Source: Paraburkholderia bryophila
GTDB lineage: Bacteria; Pseudomonadota; Gammaproteobacteria; Burkholderiales; Burkholderiaceae
Reading direction: 5' to 3'
Length of the DNA stretch: 64,000 nucleotides
NCBI RefSeq assembly: GCF_013409255.1
Contig: NZ_JACCAS010000002.1
Span: 2,160,001 to 2,224,000 of the forward strand
Part shown: positions 32,991 to 41,807 of the stretch, one piece after another
Position numbering within the stretch: the stretch's first letter is position 1
How the letters are laid out: each line of letters starts with the position of its first letter
Notes under the pieces: generated by a model
What the model saw: only the letters and a program-made list of their open reading frames with translations
Told to the model about the DNA's origin: nothing
Database searches by the model: none
Position numbers and translations under genes: made by a program

Positions 32991-34463
32991 TCAGATGGGA
33001 TAGAAGGGCGCTTCGCCCTTGACCGTGAGCCACTGCCACTGGGTGAACTCTTCCCAGTTCGCCGGGCCGCCGATGCTGGTGCCGTTGCCCGATGCCCCCA
33101 CGCCGCCGAACGGATTGATCACCTCGTCGTTGACGGTCTGGTCGTTGATATGCAGCAGGCCGGTGCGCAGGCGTTCGCCCATGCGCAGCGCGCGGCCGAC
33201 ATTCGCCGTGACGATCGCCATCGAGAGCCCGTATTCCGTGCGGTTGGCGAGCGCAATCGCATCCTCGTCGCTGTCGAACGGCACGACGACCGCGACCGGT
33301 CCGAAGATCTCTTCGTTGAACGCTGGGTTGTCCGGCGTGACGTCGCTCAGCACGGTCGGCTCGAAGAACAACTCGCGGCTGTGGCCGCCGGTCTCGAGAA
33401 TCGCGCCGGCCTGCTGCGCGTCGGCGACCACGCGCACCACGTGATCGCGTTGCGCGGCGTTGATCAGCGGACCTAACGCGACGTCGGCGGTGGCTGGATC
33501 GCCGACCGTCAGGCTGGCGGCTTTCGCGACCAGCTTCTCGACGAAGGCCGCGTAGATTTTGCGCTGCACGAGCACACGGCCAGTCGCCATGCAGATTTGC
33601 CCCTGATGCAGGTACGCGCCCCAGGCGGTATTGGCGACGGCCAGTTCGAGGTCAGCGTCGTCGAGCACGATCAGCGAGTTCTTGCCGCCCAGTTCGAGCG
33701 AGACTTTCTTCAGATGCCGGCCGGCTGCTTCGCCGACCTTGCGGCCCGCCGCCGTCGAACCGGTGAACTGGATCATTGCCACGTGCGGGTCGCTGGTCAG
33801 TGCCGCGCCCGCGGCGCCGTCGCCGGGCAAGACGTGCAGCACGCCCTTCGGCAAGCCGGCAAGTTCGAAAATACGCGCGATCGCAAAACCGCCACACACG
33901 GCCGTTCGCGGATCCGGCTTCAACACGACGGCATTGCCCAGCGCGATGGCGGGCGCGACCGCGCGCATGGCCAGATACAGCGGGAAGTTGAACGGCGAGA
34001 TCACGCCGATCACACCGAGCGGACGGCGGCGCGCCAACGACAGGCGTCCCGGCACCGAGGGCAGCACTTCACCGGCGGAACGCGACGGCAGACTGCTCGC
34101 TTCATGCAGCGCCTTGACCGTAACGGCGGTTTCGAAGCCCGCTTTCGCGCGTGTCGAAGCGCTTTCCCGGACCACCCATTCGACGATCTCGTCGAAGTAC
34201 GTCTCCGCCATCCGCGCCGCGCGGCGCAGCACGGCCGCGCGTTCGTCGTAGGGCAGCGCGGCCCAGGCGGGCTGCGCGCGCGACGCGTTCGCCGCCGATT
34301 CGCCGATCAGCGCGGCGTCGGCCATGCCGATACGCCCCAGGCGCTGGCCGGTGGCCGGCTCTGTCACCTCCGCTTCGGCGCTGCCGGCGTGCCAGTCGCC
34401 GGTGAACAGGCGGGCTTGCCAGAGGTCGCTGTCGAGTAACCGCGAGGGAAGAGTGACGCTCAT
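32991..34463 (-). CDS. aldehyde dehydrogenase (benzaldehyde dehydrogenase-like)
   Basis: The 490-residue NAD(P)-dependent enzyme has the ALDH hallmarks: PFNFPLYLAMR and NAVVLKPD (cofactor site), FTGSTAAGRKVGEAAG, general base Glu in LELGGKN, and catalytic Cys in GQICMATG. It ends with NPFGGVGASGNG. It resembles benzaldehyde/salicylaldehyde-type dehydrogenases (XylC group). ATG 34463 follows AGGAGATAGC. It is the first gene of an operon with the alcohol dehydrogenase and the GAF-HTH regulator, giving an alcohol-aldehyde-acid route. Confidence 0.9.
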   Translation of the reverse strand: MSVTLPSRLLDSDLWQARLFTGDWHAGSAEAEVTEPATGQRLGRIGMADAALIGESAANASRAQPAWAALPYDERAAVLRRAARMAETYFDEIVEWVVRESASTRAKAGFETAVTVKALHEASSLPSRSAGEVLPSVPGRLSLARRRPLGVIGVISPFNFPLYLAMRAVAPAIALGNAVVLKPDPRTAVCGGFAIARIFELAGLPKGVLHVLPGDGAAGAALTSDPHVAMIQFTGSTAAGRKVGEAAGRHLKKVSLELGGKNSLIVLDDADLELAVANTAWGAYLHQGQICMATGRVLVQRKIYAAFVEKLVAKAASLTVGDPATADVALGPLINAAQRDHVVRVVADAQQAGAILETGGHSRELFFEPTVLSDVTPDNPAFNEEIFGPVAVVVPFDSDEDAIALANRTEYGLSMAIVTANVGRALRMGERLRTGLLHINDQTVNDEVINPFGGVGASGNGTSIGGPANWEEFTQWQWLTVKGEAPFYPI

Positions 34464-34796
34464 GCTATCTCCTGAAACAGTGCAAGTTGGCTATGGACCC
34501 ATGCAGGGTCCGCCGGTCGCTGAAGATAGGCGCTACGCCGTGGCGGCCGCTATCGGTGTTTGTTCCAGCGGCGCAAAGCGCTGCGGCGACAGGGCGGGCG
34601 GCGCGAAAGTGTCCAGTTTCCGAACAGTGCGCGCGTGGTGATCGAAATGCATGAGCATGCTTCGATTCGTGTCGAAGCATCGGCAGGCGGGCGGCCTCTA
34701 CACTCGTCTCAACTTCTTTCGACCTGGACGCCCCGTGACCGCGAACCTTCATTTCGCCATTGAAACCGCCGCGGCCAACGCGGCCGTCCGCTGATC
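34464..34796. other. divergent promoter region, dehydrogenase operon / MFS exporter
   Basis: This 333-nt gap separates the leftward dehydrogenase operon from a rightward MFS gene, so it must carry at least two promoters. Its main visible structure is a perfect dyad at 34657-34680, listed separately. Leftward frames of up to 95 codons here are not supported by a ribosome binding site or family match. Confidence 0.5.
34657..34680. promoter_or_regulatory. perfect 9-bp dyad, probable operator
   Basis: ATGCTTCGA (34657-34665) and TCGAAGCAT (34672-34680) are exact reverse complements with a 6-nt spacer, centred about 128 bp from the MFS start and 206 bp from the aldehyde dehydrogenase start. Neither side has a T-run, so a binding site is more likely than a terminator. 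The candidate ligand is the Fis-type HTH regulator encoded at the end of the dehydrogenase operon. A weaker TGCTTC/GAAGCA dyad occurs at 61874-61889. Confidence 0.6.
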
Positions 34797-36179
34797 GTGG
34801 CCGCGCTCGCGCCGACTCGCAGCGCCGCGTCCCGTGTGCTCGCCGCCACCTGTATCAGCTACACGGTGGTGTTGCTGGACGCGTCTATCGTCAATGTGGC
34901 GCTGGGGGAAATCAGCCGTACGCTGCGAAGCAACATAGCGGGGCTCCAGTGGGTCGTCAACGCTTACACGCTGACCTTCGCGAGTCTGCTGATGACCGGC
35001 GGCACGCTCGGCGACCGACTCGGCGCGCGCAACGTCTACCTCACCGGGCTTTCTGTTTTCGTGCTCGGCTCGGTGCTGTGCGGATTCGCGCCCGACCTCA
35101 CGACGCTGACGTTGGCGCGCGCGTTGCAGGGCGTCGGTAGCGCGATGCTGGTGCCGTGTTCGCTCGCGCTGATCAACGACGCGTATCCGCTTCCCGCGCG
35201 TCGCGCCGCAGCCGTGAGTCTGTGGATGGGTTGCGGCGGTGTGGCGATGGCATCCGGTCCGTTGATCGGCGGGCTGCTGATTCATCTGCTCGGCTGGCGC
35301 AGTATCTTCTTCGTGAATGTGCCGATCGGGCTCGCCGGCATCTGGCTCGCGCAAGCGGTCGAGCGCACGACGTCGCCAGGAACGCGGCATGTCGATCTGC
35401 CGGGACAACTGGCGGGAATCGTCGCGCTGGGTACGGTGATCGGCGTGCTGATCGAAGGGCATCGGCTCGGCTGGCAATCCGCGCCGATCGTCGCGGGTAT
35501 CGCGATCAGTGGCGTCGCGTGGCTCGCGTTCTTCGTGATCGAGACGCGGACCCGGCATCCCATGTTGCCGATGCAGTTTTTCCGCAATGCGTTGTTCTCG
35601 GCGTCGACGTTGGTGTCGCTGGTGTCGGCGTTTGTTTTCTACGGCATGTTGTTCACGTTCAGCCTGTTCTACCAGCAGGCGCGCGGTTATTCCGCACTCG
35701 ACACCGGCCTCGCATTCCTGCCGATGACCGGTATGGTCGCGCTGGGCGGCCTGCTGTCGAGCCGGGTCGTGAAGCGGCTGGGCACGAGAGAGTCGATGTG
35801 TATCGCGTTCGCGCTGTACGCGTTGGGCGCCCTCGGCATGAGCCTCGCGAACGCCGCTTCGCCTTACTGGGTCGCCGTCGTGCCGATGCTCGCCATTGGC
35901 ATGGCGTCCGGTTTTATTTCACCAGCGGCGACCTCGCCCGCGCTCGGTACCGTCGATAAAAATCGCGCGGGGATTGCCGCCGCCGTGTTGAATTCGGCGC
36001 GTCAAAGCGGCTCCGCACTGGGCGTGGCGATCTTCGGCACGTTCATTTCCACCGCCCACGTGTTTCAGCAGGCGATGAACGTGATTCTGGGCATCGTCGT
36101 GACGCTATCGACGATCGCCGCCTGCGTGTGGTGGGTGGCGTCGCGCCCGGTTGACGCGGAACCCTGCCGCCTGTCGTGA
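34797..36179 (+). CDS. DHA2-type MFS transporter (QacA/EmrB-like)
   Basis: The 460-residue inner membrane protein has the drug:H+ antiporter pattern: CISYTVVLLDASIVNVALGEI (TM1), LQWVVNAYTLTFASLLMTGGTLGDRLGARNVY (TM2 and motif A), and GPLIGGLLIHLLGWRSIFFVNVPIG (motif C). The 460 residues would hold 12 to 14 helices. I use GTG 34797, which places TM1 near residue 17; the ribosome binding site is weak. It is divergent from the dehydrogenase operon and may export its toxic aldehyde substrates or products. Confidence 0.87.
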   Translation: MAALAPTRSAASRVLAATCISYTVVLLDASIVNVALGEISRTLRSNIAGLQWVVNAYTLTFASLLMTGGTLGDRLGARNVYLTGLSVFVLGSVLCGFAPDLTTLTLARALQGVGSAMLVPCSLALINDAYPLPARRAAAVSLWMGCGGVAMASGPLIGGLLIHLLGWRSIFFVNVPIGLAGIWLAQAVERTTSPGTRHVDLPGQLAGIVALGTVIGVLIEGHRLGWQSAPIVAGIAISGVAWLAFFVIETRTRHPMLPMQFFRNALFSASTLVSLVSAFVFYGMLFTFSLFYQQARGYSALDTGLAFLPMTGMVALGGLLSSRVVKRLGTRESMCIAFALYALGALGMSLANAASPYWVAVVPMLAIGMASGFISPAATSPALGTVDKNRAGIAAAVLNSARQSGSALGVAIFGTFISTAHVFQQAMNVILGIVVTLSTIAACVWWVASRPVDAEPCRLS

Positions 36180-36235
36180 GTCAGCGACCGCGCGCAGCAC
36201 CCACGGCAACCACAACCACAACCGCAACCGCATGG

Positions 36236-38500
36236 CTACACATCGATCCGCTTGCGCAAACTCTCGCCGGCCAAAGGCAAATCACGCAAACGCTGACCCG
36301 TCGCATCGAACAACGCATTGCCGAGCGCGCCTGCGGTCGGACCCATCGACGCTTCGGCGACGCCCAGAAACGGCATGCCGGGCCGGTTGATCAGATGCAC
36401 GTTCACGGCACGCGGCACCGCCGAAAACCGCAGGATCGGATAACTGCTCCAGTCGAAGCTGCGGATTCGCGAGGTATCGAACTTCAGTTCCTCATACAGC
36501 GTCCAGCTGGCCGATTGAAGCACGCCGCCTTCGATCTGGTTGCGAATGCCGTCCGGGTTGACGCCTTGCCCGCAGTCCACCGCGACTTCCGCGTGTTCGA
36601 GCATCACCTGACCCGTTTCCGGCACGACGGAAATCTCCACGGCCATCGCGACATAAGCCATCAGGTTCTTGTACTTGCCGAACGCGAAGCCGACCCCGTG
36701 ATTACGCTTGCGCGCTGCGCGCGGCCAGCCGAATTTTTCGGCGGCGAGTTTGATCACGTCATGCGCGCGTGGGTCCTGCATATGCTTGAGCCGGAACGCG
36801 ACCGGATCGGCGCCCGCAGCGGCGGCCAGTTCGTCCATGAAGGTTTCGATCGCGAAGACGTTCATGTGCGCGCCGAGCGAACGCATCGCCGAGGTTTGCA
36901 GCGGCATGGTCGGCGAAAAATTGTTCATGACGTGCACGTTCGGCAACGTGTACAGCGGAATCGCGTTGCGGTCGCCGCCGCCTTCGGGCTGCACCATCGG
37001 CACGGACGGCGCCGAGACGAAAGGCTTCGCCAGCATGCGCGCCGGCAGGAGCCGACCCGCGTTGACGATCCGCTCATTGTGCGAACTGCTCCAGAGCGCG
37101 TAGTTCCAGTCGACGATGCTGCCGCCCGCGTCGAGCGACGCGCTCACTTCGGTGACCATCGCGGGCGTGAAGTGGTCCCACGTGTGCTCCTGTTCGCGCA
37201 TCCACTGCACCCGCACCGGCTGGCCCGGCAACTCGCGCGCGATCAGTGCGGCGTGCGCGGCGACGTCGTCCGCGCCGTTGTGGCCGTAGCAGCCGGAGCC
37301 TTCCATGTGGATGCAACGAACCTGCTCCTTGGGCAGCGAGAGCATTTCAGTGAGGCCGTCGCGCAGCGGGTAGACGCCTTGCGAATGCGTCCACACCGTC
37401 ATCACGCCGTCCTTGAACAGCGCGACCGAACAGGACGGCCCGATCGAACCGTGCAGCATGTAGCGCTTGGTGTATTTCGCGCTAAGCGTTTTGACGGGTG
37501 CGCCCGCCGCGCTGTGCGTGTTGGCGATCTCGATGTGCTGCGTGGAGATCGTCTTCAGATCGCGATGCACGGTGGCCGGATCGGGTAGCGTGCGACCGCC
37601 GCTCCACTGGCTGCCGGCCGCGAGCGCACGCTGTGCCTGCACGGCCTGCCATTCGCCTTTGGCGACCACGGCGAGCATGCTGCCGTCGCGGATCACCTTG
37701 ATCACGCCCGGCATCTTCAGAATTTCGGGTGTGTTGGTCTGCATCAGTTGGGCGTCGTACACGGGCGGCATGACCACGCGCGCGTGCAGCATGCCGGGCA
37801 TCGTGATGTCCTGCACGTAGCTCACGCCGCCGCTCACCTTGCCGGGAATGTCGAGTCTCGGCAGCGAGGTGCCGATCACGTTAAAGGTAGCGGGATCTTT
37901 CAGCGGCGACGACGGTGTCGCCAGACGATGCAGATCGACAAAGCCCACCGCCTGGCCGTAGGTCATGCTGCGGCCGTCGGGCGTTTTGATCACCGCGTTG
38001 CGCACGTTCAGCACCGTGCTGCTCACGCCAAACTTAGCGGCCGCGGCGTCGACCAGCAGACCGCGCACCTGGGCGGCGGCGTTCAGCAACGCGCTGCCGC
38101 TATCGGCCATCGTGTGGCTGCCGGCGGTGAGCCCTTCGTCCGGCGACGCGCCGGTGTCGGCGGTCAGGAACGTGATCAGCGCGGGCGCCATGTCGAGCTC
38201 TTCGGCCGCGACTTGCAACAGCGCGGTACGCACGCCGGTGCCCAGTTCCACCTTGCCGGTGTAGACGGTCACCTTGCCGGCCGGATCGATCTTGATCCAC
38301 GCGTCGAGATACGGATTGGTCTTCAGGCTGCCGGCCAGCGTCTGGGTCGCTTTGCCGATATGCACGGCCGCGCCTTCGTCGGCGATCACTTCCTGCGCCA
38401 TCGCCCTGACGCCGGGGAACAGGCTGAAGCTCACCACCAGCGCGCCGGACATCAGGAAGCGGCGGCGTCCTTCGTTGACGTCGTCGTGATCGAGGCTCAT
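36236..38500 (-). CDS. molybdenum hydroxylase large subunit (isoquinoline 1-oxidoreductase beta-like)
   Basis: The 754-residue subunit starts with a twin-arginine signal (EGRRRFLMSGALVVSFSLFP), so the assembled enzyme goes to the periplasm. The rest matches the molybdopterin-binding subunit of the xanthine dehydrogenase family, IorB type: TGKVELGTGVRTALLQVAAEEL, GASPDEGLTAGSHTMADSG, ARVVMPP, and C-terminal VDCGQGVNPDGIRNQIEGG. It hydroxylates an N-heterocycle or oxidises an aldehyde; the substrate is unknown. ATG 38500 overlaps the stop of the 2Fe-2S gene. A longer frame to 38890 overlaps that gene entirely and is rejected. Confidence 0.9.
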   Translation of the reverse strand: MSLDHDDVNEGRRRFLMSGALVVSFSLFPGVRAMAQEVIADEGAAVHIGKATQTLAGSLKTNPYLDAWIKIDPAGKVTVYTGKVELGTGVRTALLQVAAEELDMAPALITFLTADTGASPDEGLTAGSHTMADSGSALLNAAAQVRGLLVDAAAAKFGVSSTVLNVRNAVIKTPDGRSMTYGQAVGFVDLHRLATPSSPLKDPATFNVIGTSLPRLDIPGKVSGGVSYVQDITMPGMLHARVVMPPVYDAQLMQTNTPEILKMPGVIKVIRDGSMLAVVAKGEWQAVQAQRALAAGSQWSGGRTLPDPATVHRDLKTISTQHIEIANTHSAAGAPVKTLSAKYTKRYMLHGSIGPSCSVALFKDGVMTVWTHSQGVYPLRDGLTEMLSLPKEQVRCIHMEGSGCYGHNGADDVAAHAALIARELPGQPVRVQWMREQEHTWDHFTPAMVTEVSASLDAGGSIVDWNYALWSSSHNERIVNAGRLLPARMLAKPFVSAPSVPMVQPEGGGDRNAIPLYTLPNVHVMNNFSPTMPLQTSAMRSLGAHMNVFAIETFMDELAAAAGADPVAFRLKHMQDPRAHDVIKLAAEKFGWPRAARKRNHGVGFAFGKYKNLMAYVAMAVEISVVPETGQVMLEHAEVAVDCGQGVNPDGIRNQIEGGVLQSASWTLYEELKFDTSRIRSFDWSSYPILRFSAVPRAVNVHLINRPGMPFLGVAEASMGPTAGALGNALFDATGQRLRDLPLAGESLRKRIDV

Positions 38501-39015
38501 TGCGCGCCTCCGTGAGCCACCGCGCCGTAAGTTGCGGCAGACGTAGCCGCCGTATCCGGTACCGGCAAATGCGCGACTTCGCGGATCGCCGCGAGAATGC
38601 GTGTGTGCGTGCCGCAACGGCAGAGGTTGGTTTCCATATGGTCGAGCAATTCGCGCTCGGTAGGGCGCGGATTGCGATCGAGCAGCGCCTGCGCGCGCAT
38701 GATCATGCCGGCGATACAGTAGCCGCACTGCGCCGCCTGGTGATCGATAAACGCCTTCTGCAACGGGCCGGGATGCTCGGCCGTCCCGAGACTTTCGATC
38801 GTGCGCACGGCGCGCGTGCCGATCGCCGACACCGGAATCAGGCACGAGAACGTCGCCTTGTCGCCGACGATCACGGTACAGGCGCCGCACTGGCCGAGTC
38901 CGCAGCCGAACTTCGCGCCATGCAGATGCAGGTCGTTGCGCAGCGCGTAGAGCAGCGGCGTGGAGGGATCGATATCGAGCGTGTGTTGCACGCCATTGAC
39001 GGTAAGGTGGATCAT
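38497..39015 (-). CDS. molybdenum hydroxylase 2Fe-2S subunit
   Basis: The 172-residue protein has the two [2Fe-2S] clusters of the family. The plant-ferredoxin-like one is on Cys38, 43, 46 and 58 (GCGLGQCGACTV) and the second on Cys97, 100, 132 and 134 (QCGYC and CRC). It passes electrons from the molybdenum site to the cytochrome subunit encoded upstream. ATG 39015 and TGA overlap at both ends with its neighbours (ATGA), so the three genes are translationally coupled. It has no signal peptide and is probably exported with the Tat-tagged large subunit. Confidence 0.93.
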   Translation of the reverse strand: MIHLTVNGVQHTLDIDPSTPLLYALRNDLHLHGAKFGCGLGQCGACTVIVGDKATFSCLIPVSAIGTRAVRTIESLGTAEHPGPLQKAFIDHQAAQCGYCIAGMIMRAQALLDRNPRPTERELLDHMETNLCRCGTHTRILAAIREVAHLPVPDTAATSAATYGAVAHGGAQ

Positions 39016-40289
39016 CGCGCGTTGTTCTCCTTTCTGACTTTCGCGACCGTCGCCTCGACGTCCTGCCACGGACCGCGCTGCGAATACGCGGCGCGAACGT
39101 AGGACGCCAGATCGGCGATCTGCTGGTCGCTATAGACCTCGCTGAAGGCGGGCATGTAGTTCATGCTGTCCTCGCCCTGCCAGCCGTTGCCGCTGAGGAT
39201 CATCTGCGCGGTGTTGCGCGGCGTGGTCGCGTTGATCGCGGTGCTGAAGGCGAGGGTGGGGCGTTCGCCGATCGATTGCATCGGCGCGGCAGGGCCGTGG
39301 CACTGCGCGCACGAGGCGGCGAACAGCAGCGCACCGCGTTGCGCGCCGGGCGAGGTCGCGCCTTGGGCCGCCACGTTGGCGAGTGCGGGTTGCGGCTTCT
39401 GGATCGACAGAATGTAAGAGGCGATCGCTTGCACGTCTTCTTCCGGCACGGTGGCCAGATCGCGCGTAACGGGCAGCATCGGACCGGCCGCCGCGCCATG
39501 TTCGCCGGCGCGGCCGGTGCGCAGATAGGTCACGAGTTGCTGCTGGGTCCACGGCTTGGGCGCCGCGCCGAGCGCATTGAGCGCGGGCGCTTCCCAACCG
39601 TCGACCACGCCGCCATCGAACGCATGGCCCAGCTTTTCGCCGCCAATCGCATTGAGCGGCGAATGACACGACGCGCAGTGCCCGAGGCCATCCACCAGCA
39701 GCTTGCCGCGATTCCACTGCGCGTCTTTCGACGCATCCGCTTGCTGCTCGCCGGGACGCAGGAACAACACGTTCCAGAAGGCCAGCGGCGGACGGAAATT
39801 CAGCGGGAAGATCAGGTCGTTGGCGGGCGCGGTTGCGTGGACCGGTTCACGGGTCATCAGATACGCGTAGGCCGCCGCGACATCGTGATCGGACATGCGC
39901 GTGAAGTGGATATACGGAAACGCGGGATACAGCAGATGACCGTCGCGTGCCACGCCGTGACGGACCGCCCGCGTGAACGCGTCGAGCGACCAGTTGCCGA
40001 TGCCCGTCTCGGGATCGGGCGTGATGTTCGTCGCGTAGATCGTGCCGAACGGCGTGGCGAGCGGCAGACCGCCGGCGAACGGCTTGCCGCCCTTCGCGGT
40101 ATGGCAGACGATGCAATCGCCGAGCGCCACGACACGCGCGCCCGCGAGCCGCGTCTGCGAGTCGAACGACGTCGCGGCCGGCGGCGCGATCGGATCGATG
40201 GCGGGGTTCCACGCCAGCAGCAGGAAAACGGTCAGCGCGGCGAGGATGACCACGCCGCCTGCCGCCAGCAGTTTCGACTTGCGGGTCAT
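39012..40289 (-). CDS. membrane-anchored triheme cytochrome c subunit
   Basis: The 425-residue protein has an N-terminal membrane anchor (about 8-27) and three heme c motifs: CIVCH 59-63, CASCH 205-209 and CAQCH 327-331. Candidate Met axial ligands lie in later segments (MLPVTR, MNYMPAF). This layout matches the cytochrome partners of periplasmic molybdenum hydroxylases and PQQ dehydrogenases, which feed electrons to the respiratory chain. ATG 40289 follows GAGAGGTGCGTGA. It is the first gene of the operon and overlaps the 2Fe-2S gene by 4 nt. Confidence 0.93.
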   Translation of the reverse strand: MTRKSKLLAAGGVVILAALTVFLLLAWNPAIDPIAPPAATSFDSQTRLAGARVVALGDCIVCHTAKGGKPFAGGLPLATPFGTIYATNITPDPETGIGNWSLDAFTRAVRHGVARDGHLLYPAFPYIHFTRMSDHDVAAAYAYLMTREPVHATAPANDLIFPLNFRPPLAFWNVLFLRPGEQQADASKDAQWNRGKLLVDGLGHCASCHSPLNAIGGEKLGHAFDGGVVDGWEAPALNALGAAPKPWTQQQLVTYLRTGRAGEHGAAAGPMLPVTRDLATVPEEDVQAIASYILSIQKPQPALANVAAQGATSPGAQRGALLFAASCAQCHGPAAPMQSIGERPTLAFSTAINATTPRNTAQMILSGNGWQGEDSMNYMPAFSEVYSDQQIADLASYVRAAYSQRGPWQDVEATVAKVRKENNAR

Positions 40290-40448
40290 TCACGCACCTC
40301 TCACTGAAGTCTTGATTTAAAGAAAACGCATGCGCTGGGTAGTGCATGCGAGTGGGGACGAGCGCCGTCGCCGTGGGATCCCAACGAGTGGAACGGCACG
40401 GTTTTTTAATTGCAACGATGGGTTGTCGTGCCGGTGTTTGACTCGGTA

Positions 40449-40469
40449 GCGTTAGCGTATCGCCAACGC
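40449..40469. repeat. imperfect dyad upstream of the molybdenum hydroxylase operon
   Basis: GCGTTAGCG (40449-40457) and CGCCAACGC (40461-40469) are reverse complements except for one position, with TAT between them. The site is 160 nt upstream of the cytochrome gene and 94 nt after the MFS stop. It may be an operator for the hydroxylase operon or the stem of a terminator for the MFS gene, though no T-run follows. Confidence 0.4.
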
Positions 40470-40562
40470 ACTAAGAACTCCTGAAGCCGGACTAAATACT
40501 TGTTAATCCGAACGGCGCGATGCCGTCCGGACGCCTTGCTGCTTGAATCGAAACTGAAAGCG

Positions 40563-41777
40563 TCATGCAATCCGCGCTGCGTGCGGCCGACCGATCACGA
40601 GATAGTGAATGAGCGCAATCAGCGGGAAGGCGGTGGCAACAGTCGCGACCAGGGTCCAGCCGCCATGCTCATACAGCGGACTGGCCAACGCCGAACCGAA
40701 TGCGCCGCCCACAAAAATGCTGGTCATATACAGCGCGTTCAGCCGGTTGCGGCTCGCCGCGTGCAGCGCATAGATCTCGCGTTGGCCGAGCACCATGTTC
40801 ATCTGCACGGCGAAGTCGAGCACGATACCGGTCGCGACCAGGCCGAACACCCCCCACGCCGGATGAATCAACGCCGGCGTATAAGCGAGCGCGCCCACCA
40901 CCAGCGCGATCAGCGTGGCGCGCATCGTATGGCCGCCATCGGCAAGACGTCCCGCCACCGGCGCCGAGGTCGCGCCGATCGCGCCGACCAGCGCGAAGAT
41001 CGCGATCGCGGTCTGCGAGAGCCCGAACTGCCGCGTCAACTCGATCGGAATCGCGGTCCAGAAGAGGCTGAACGAAGCGAACATCAGTGCCTGATACAGC
41101 GAGCGGTGACGCAGCACCGGCATCGTGCGGACCAGGTGGCCGAGCGAGCCGATCAGCTCGAAGTAGGTCGCCTTGTGATCCGGCTGGCGGCGCGGAATGG
41201 TCAGCGCGAGCACGCTCGTGACGATCGCCATCAACACGGCGGCGCCGCCGAACACCACGCGCCAGCCGAAGTGTCCCGCCACCACGCTGGAGATCGGCCG
41301 CGACAGCAGAATGCCGAGCAGCAGGCCGCTCATGATCGTGCCGACCACCTTGCCGCGCGATTCGTCCGGCGCGAGATGCGCGGCGAGCGGAATCAGGATC
41401 TGCACGGCGACCGAGCTGAAGCCGATCAGCAGTGAAATCGCGAGGAACCAGCCGGCGTGATGCACGAAGGTCGCGGCGGCGAGACTCGCAATTGAAACAA
41501 GCGCGGTGGCGATCATCAGCTTGCGGTTCTCCAGCAGATCGCCCAACGGCACGAGGAAGAACAGGCCGAGCGCATAGCCGATCTGCGTCAGCGAAACGAT
41601 CAGGCTGGCGGTGCCGGTGGACATGTGAATGTCCGGCGCGATCAGTTCGGTGATCGGTTGCGCGTAGTACAGATTCGCGACGATCGCGCCGCAGCAGAAT
41701 GCGAACAGCGCGATCAATCCGCGTGTCAGTTTGACGTGGCCGATACCGCTCGCCGTCGTGGATGCCTGGGTTGACAT
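40563..41777 (-). CDS. MFS transporter (12-helix, DHA1-type)
   Basis: The 404-residue inner membrane protein resembles YgaY-like major facilitator proteins: GAIVANLYYAQPITELIAPDI at TM1 and YALGLFFLVPLGDLLENRKLM with motif A. A central loop near TIPRRQPDHK separates two six-helix halves, and the second half holds FGLSQTAIAIFALVGAIGA. Direction and substrate are unknown. ATG 41777 follows AGGGAGTTGC. It lies 30 nt after the FAD monooxygenase on the same strand and is probably in that operon. Confidence 0.88.
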   Translation of the reverse strand: MSTQASTTASGIGHVKLTRGLIALFAFCCGAIVANLYYAQPITELIAPDIHMSTGTASLIVSLTQIGYALGLFFLVPLGDLLENRKLMIATALVSIASLAAATFVHHAGWFLAISLLIGFSSVAVQILIPLAAHLAPDESRGKVVGTIMSGLLLGILLSRPISSVVAGHFGWRVVFGGAAVLMAIVTSVLALTIPRRQPDHKATYFELIGSLGHLVRTMPVLRHRSLYQALMFASFSLFWTAIPIELTRQFGLSQTAIAIFALVGAIGATSAPVAGRLADGGHTMRATLIALVVGALAYTPALIHPAWGVFGLVATGIVLDFAVQMNMVLGQREIYALHAASRNRLNALYMTSIFVGGAFGSALASPLYEHGGWTLVATVATAFPLIALIHYLVIGRPHAARIA

Positions 41778-41807
41778 TGCAACTCCCTAAAAAGAAAAAA
41801 CGTGAAC

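Noticed and set aside
36190..36230. Short CAACCA-type tandem repeats between the MFS and molybdenum hydroxylase genes
   Set aside because: Only a few imperfect units in a convergent gap of about 55 nt; too little for a functional repeat call.
36236..38890. 884-residue reading of the molybdenum hydroxylase large subunit
   Set aside because: The first 130 residues overlap the 2Fe-2S gene in another frame; the Tat signal and ATGA overlap place the start at 38500.
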